Positions 31,042 to 32,957 of a DNA stretch of 32,957 bases are shown in pieces (position 1 is the first letter of the stretch; each line of letters opens with the position of its first letter). This DNA comes from a virus. The DNA lies in the IMG/VR virus record IMGVR_UViG_3300030106_002108, positions 1 to 32,957 of that record; one strand, written 5' to 3'. The translations under genes were made by a program, and so were the position numbers. The notes beneath the pieces were generated by a model that was not told where the DNA came from, did no database searches, and saw only the letters and a list, made by a program, of their open reading frames with translations.

Positions 31042-31372
31042 TTAATGTTGTTAAATCATTCCATATTTTTGTAGCATGAGTTGCAGGTACAAAATCTTCT
31101 TCACTACCATCTGATGCTATTTGTTTCCAATTATTACCACTACTTACACTTGTAAGGTAGGTTGTTAAAGCATCTTTGCTTGTAATCTCACCTTCAGAAC
31201 TAGATATATCTGCTCCATCCTCTGCAATACCAAGCATTACATGATCTCTTGGACTTGCTGTACTATCTTTAACAGGATACATACCACCTGTTGCTTGAGG
31301 TACACCAAACTTTAAAAAAGTGGGTATTGTTCCATCAGAATTTAATCTATATTTTACTACTTTATATGCCAT
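31031..31372 (-). CDS. Small putative virion protein (113 residues)
   Basis: ATG at 31372 with AAGGAG 6 nt upstream. The product is short, beta-rich and acidic (VKYRLNSDGTIPTFLKFGVP, GIAEDGADISSSEGEI), with no Cys and no hydrophobic segment. It lies between the repeat-propeller gene and the coiled-coil gene and ends in an 11-nt overlap with the latter. A tail accessory or fibre-tip role is plausible by context only. Confidence 0.6.
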   Translation of the reverse strand: MAYKVVKYRLNSDGTIPTFLKFGVPQATGGMYPVKDSTASPRDHVMLGIAEDGADISSSEGEITSKDALTTYLTSVSSGNNWKQIASDGSEEDFVPATHATKIWNDLTTLNGG

Positions 31373-31386
31373 ATTATCTCCTTAAA

Positions 31387-32439
31387 TTATTGTTGAGATG
31401 CCACTGAGCTTGCTGTTCCTGCTAACTCACTTGGAGTATTAGTTAAATTACCAAAATCAGTTGCATTACCAGTAGAGCCTATTGTGATATAATCTATAGT
31501 ATTTTCTCTACTACTACTACTATTTACACCACCTGCAAAACACCCCCTAGTAGAATTAGATACCCCACCTGCTAAGTCTTCTCTAGCTACAGTAAGATCT
31601 CCAAAATCAGTCGCATTACCAGTTGAAGCTATCGTAACATATTCCATAGTATTTATTCTGGAAGCTGAACTAGTATTACCACCACCATTAACTAACCTTG
31701 TAGCACTTGCAACTGCTGCAAGAGATTTTGTCGCTGTTGTAAGATCACCAAAATCAGTACCATTACCAGTTGAAGAAATAGTAAAGTATTCTATTACATT
31801 ACTTCTACTACCAGTATTACCACCTGTTGCAACAGCTCTTGTAGTACTAGCAGCTGCACCTAACAAATTTTTTTCTTGAGTTAAATCCCCAAAGTCAGTA
31901 GCATTTCCTGTTGAAGCGATAGTAATATATTCAACAGTTTCTAAAAACTCATCACTAAATTGATTGCCACCTATCTGATTTAAACCTCTTGTATTACTAG
32001 CACATGCTGGCATTCTAAGAGTTGCTACTGTAAGATTGCCAAAATCAGTAGCATTACCAGTTGAAGCAAAAGTAATATAATCTATAACATTTGTGTGTGT
32101 ATTACTTGATAATTCTTTTCCTCCTGAAAACACACCTCTAGTATTACTACCACAAGCACTTAGACCACTTCTACTCTCTGTAAGATCTCCAAAGTCAGTA
32201 GCATCTCCAGTAGATGAAATATCAATGTATTGAATTACATTTACAACAGAACCTGTATCACCACCTGCAAAAACACCTCTAGGGGCTGCATTACCTGCTG
32301 TAGGCCAAAGACTTTGTTTATTTAACAAAAGTTGTTCATCCGAAGTAAAAACACCATTACCTGAAGTACTCGCATAATTATTAGAAGGAATAACCTGTGA
32401 TTCATCTGCTGTTAATAATCCACCTAAGTATCTTGCCAT
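31387..32439 (-). CDS. Repeat protein with TGNATDFGDLT repeats (propeller-like, putative receptor binding)
   Basis: 350 residues from the ATG at 32439 (GGAGG 10 nt upstream; the frame extends further but overlaps the previous gene). An N-terminal ~60-residue non-repeated part (MARYLGGLLTADESQVIPSN) is followed by six repeats of about 46-51 residues, each with a strand such as YITIASTGNATDFGDLT, a variable loop and a (S/T)-x-TRG-x-x-x-GG strand. This kelch-like layout suggests a beta-propeller that could bind glycans or a host receptor. The conserved cores and divergent loops are what one expects of a tail adhesin. The previous gene carries the same repeats. Confidence 0.75.
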   Translation of the reverse strand: MARYLGGLLTADESQVIPSNNYASTSGNGVFTSDEQLLLNKQSLWPTAGNAAPRGVFAGGDTGSVVNVIQYIDISSTGDATDFGDLTESRSGLSACGSNTRGVFSGGKELSSNTHTNVIDYITFASTGNATDFGNLTVATLRMPACASNTRGLNQIGGNQFSDEFLETVEYITIASTGNATDFGDLTQEKNLLGAAASTTRAVATGGNTGSRSNVIEYFTISSTGNGTDFGDLTTATKSLAAVASATRLVNGGGNTSSASRINTMEYVTIASTGNATDFGDLTVAREDLAGGVSNSTRGCFAGGVNSSSSRENTIDYITIGSTGNATDFGNLTNTPSELAGTASSVASQQ

Positions 32440-32957
32440 TAAGATAATCCTCCATGAGTAGCAGATAAAGCTGCACAATTTCCTGCATTTGTTGTTAAAT
32501 CACCCCAATCTGAACTAGACCCACTTGTACCCATTGTAAAAAAACTTACCTCTTGATAACCACTTGTTGTAGTATCATATCCACCTAAGGCAATCCCTCT
32601 TGTTGTATTACCAGATTGTGCTCCATCAACAGTATCGTAAGTTAAATCACCAAAATCTGAAGCATTTCCAGTTGAAGCTATTGTTATATATTGGATGTGA
32701 TTTGTAGAGGAACCACCTGTAGTATAACCATAAGTTCCAGAAGAACATATACCTGAATTAGGAGTTGAAACTGCAACATTTAAATTACCAAAATCAGTTA
32801 AATTACCCGTTGAAGCTATCGTAAAATAATCCATTACATTTTGTGCAGGACTTCCTATAGTTGTTTGATAACCACCAGTAAAAACACCCCTTGTCGTACT
32901 ACAAGTACCTGTTTGTCCAGATATATTACTATAAGAGGTATCACCAAAGTCAGTAGA
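32439..32957 (-). CDS. Second TGNATDFGDLT repeat protein, partial (runs off right edge)
   Basis: The frame is open to the window edge (at least 172 residues); the ATG at 32834 is internal, because repeat sequence (TDFGD, TTRGVFTGGY) continues upstream of it. At least four repeats of the same family as the downstream gene are seen, the last degenerate (SSSDWGDLT), followed by a short tail ending ATHGGLS. The stop overlaps the next start (TAATG), so the two repeat proteins are cotranslated. The start and any virion-attachment domain lie outside the window. Confidence 0.75.
   Translation of the reverse strand, partial: STDFGDTSYSNISGQTGTCSTTRGVFTGGYQTTIGSPAQNVMDYFTIASTGNLTDFGNLNVAVSTPNSGICSSGTYGYTTGGSSTNHIQYITIASTGNASDFGDLTYDTVDGAQSGNTTRGIALGGYDTTTSGYQEVSFFTMGTSGSSSDWGDLTTNAGNCAALSATHGGLS

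Noticed and set aside
1-32957. tRNA genes
   Set aside because: I looked for cloverleaf landmarks such as GGTTCGAATCC on both strands and found only isolated GTTCGA words without partner stems; a dedicated tRNA search would settle it.

Overview
The window reads as part of the genome of a tailed bacteriophage, most likely a marine one. It is AT-rich, densely packed with overlapping genes, and carries no tRNA, rRNA, CRISPR array or insertion sequence that I can see. The structural proteins (for example those at 28288-30198, 27992-28288, 26952-27905 and 23908-25806) have the style of uncultured marine phage contigs; that is recognition from memory, not a search. The large terminase, portal, capsid and DNA polymerase are not visible, so this is a partial genome. 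Both edges cut through genes: a giant protein at the left and a repeat protein at the right.

Layout, left to right. (1) 1-4750, minus: one giant reading frame of at least 1583 residues running off the left edge. (2) 4797-5895, minus: a tight operon of a small secreted protein, an MT-A70 adenine methyltransferase and an HTH regulator. (3) 5930-10010: a regulatory-rich stretch with an amidoligase, a conserved 99-residue phage protein coupled to a 27-residue membrane peptide, a terminase small subunit and a gamma-glutamylcyclotransferase-like protein. Three long non-coding gaps between them carry palindromes, iteron-like repeats and terminators. (4) 10021-11180, plus: a three-gene early operon of unknown function ending in a terminator. 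(5) 11236-12705, minus: Mom-like DNA modification enzyme, DUF3846 protein and two small unknowns. (6) 12770-20703, minus: the replication and recombination module (DUF1064 nuclease-like protein, unknown, Sak4-type RecA-fold ATPase, ssDNA-binding-like protein, SF2 helicase, DUF6378 protein, two unknowns, Cas4-like nuclease, TOPRIM-helicase). (7) 20723-20920, plus: a lone ribbon-helix-helix regulator. (8) 20915-32957, minus: virion proteins, including probable ejection/internal proteins, a P22 gp10-like protein and two repeat-propeller-like proteins.

The most interesting signals lie between the genes. A direct repeat of the form WTGGTA-N4-HTGGTA (10-bp period) sits at five promoter-like places, one of them just upstream of the ribbon-helix-helix gene, suggesting a phage regulon. 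A 14-bp palindrome CGAACAATTGTTCG and its CGAACAATT core occur about 18 times, in genes and gaps, mostly between 6 and 15.5 kb. A third motif, TGTAAT-C-ATTACA, lies in or near three further promoters. A short stretch at 8298-8438 encodes an orphan copy of the repeat found in the tail-type repeat proteins 23 kb away. Two DNA-modification enzymes and an amidoligase/cyclotransferase pair suggest that this phage chemically alters DNA and perhaps peptides or proteins.
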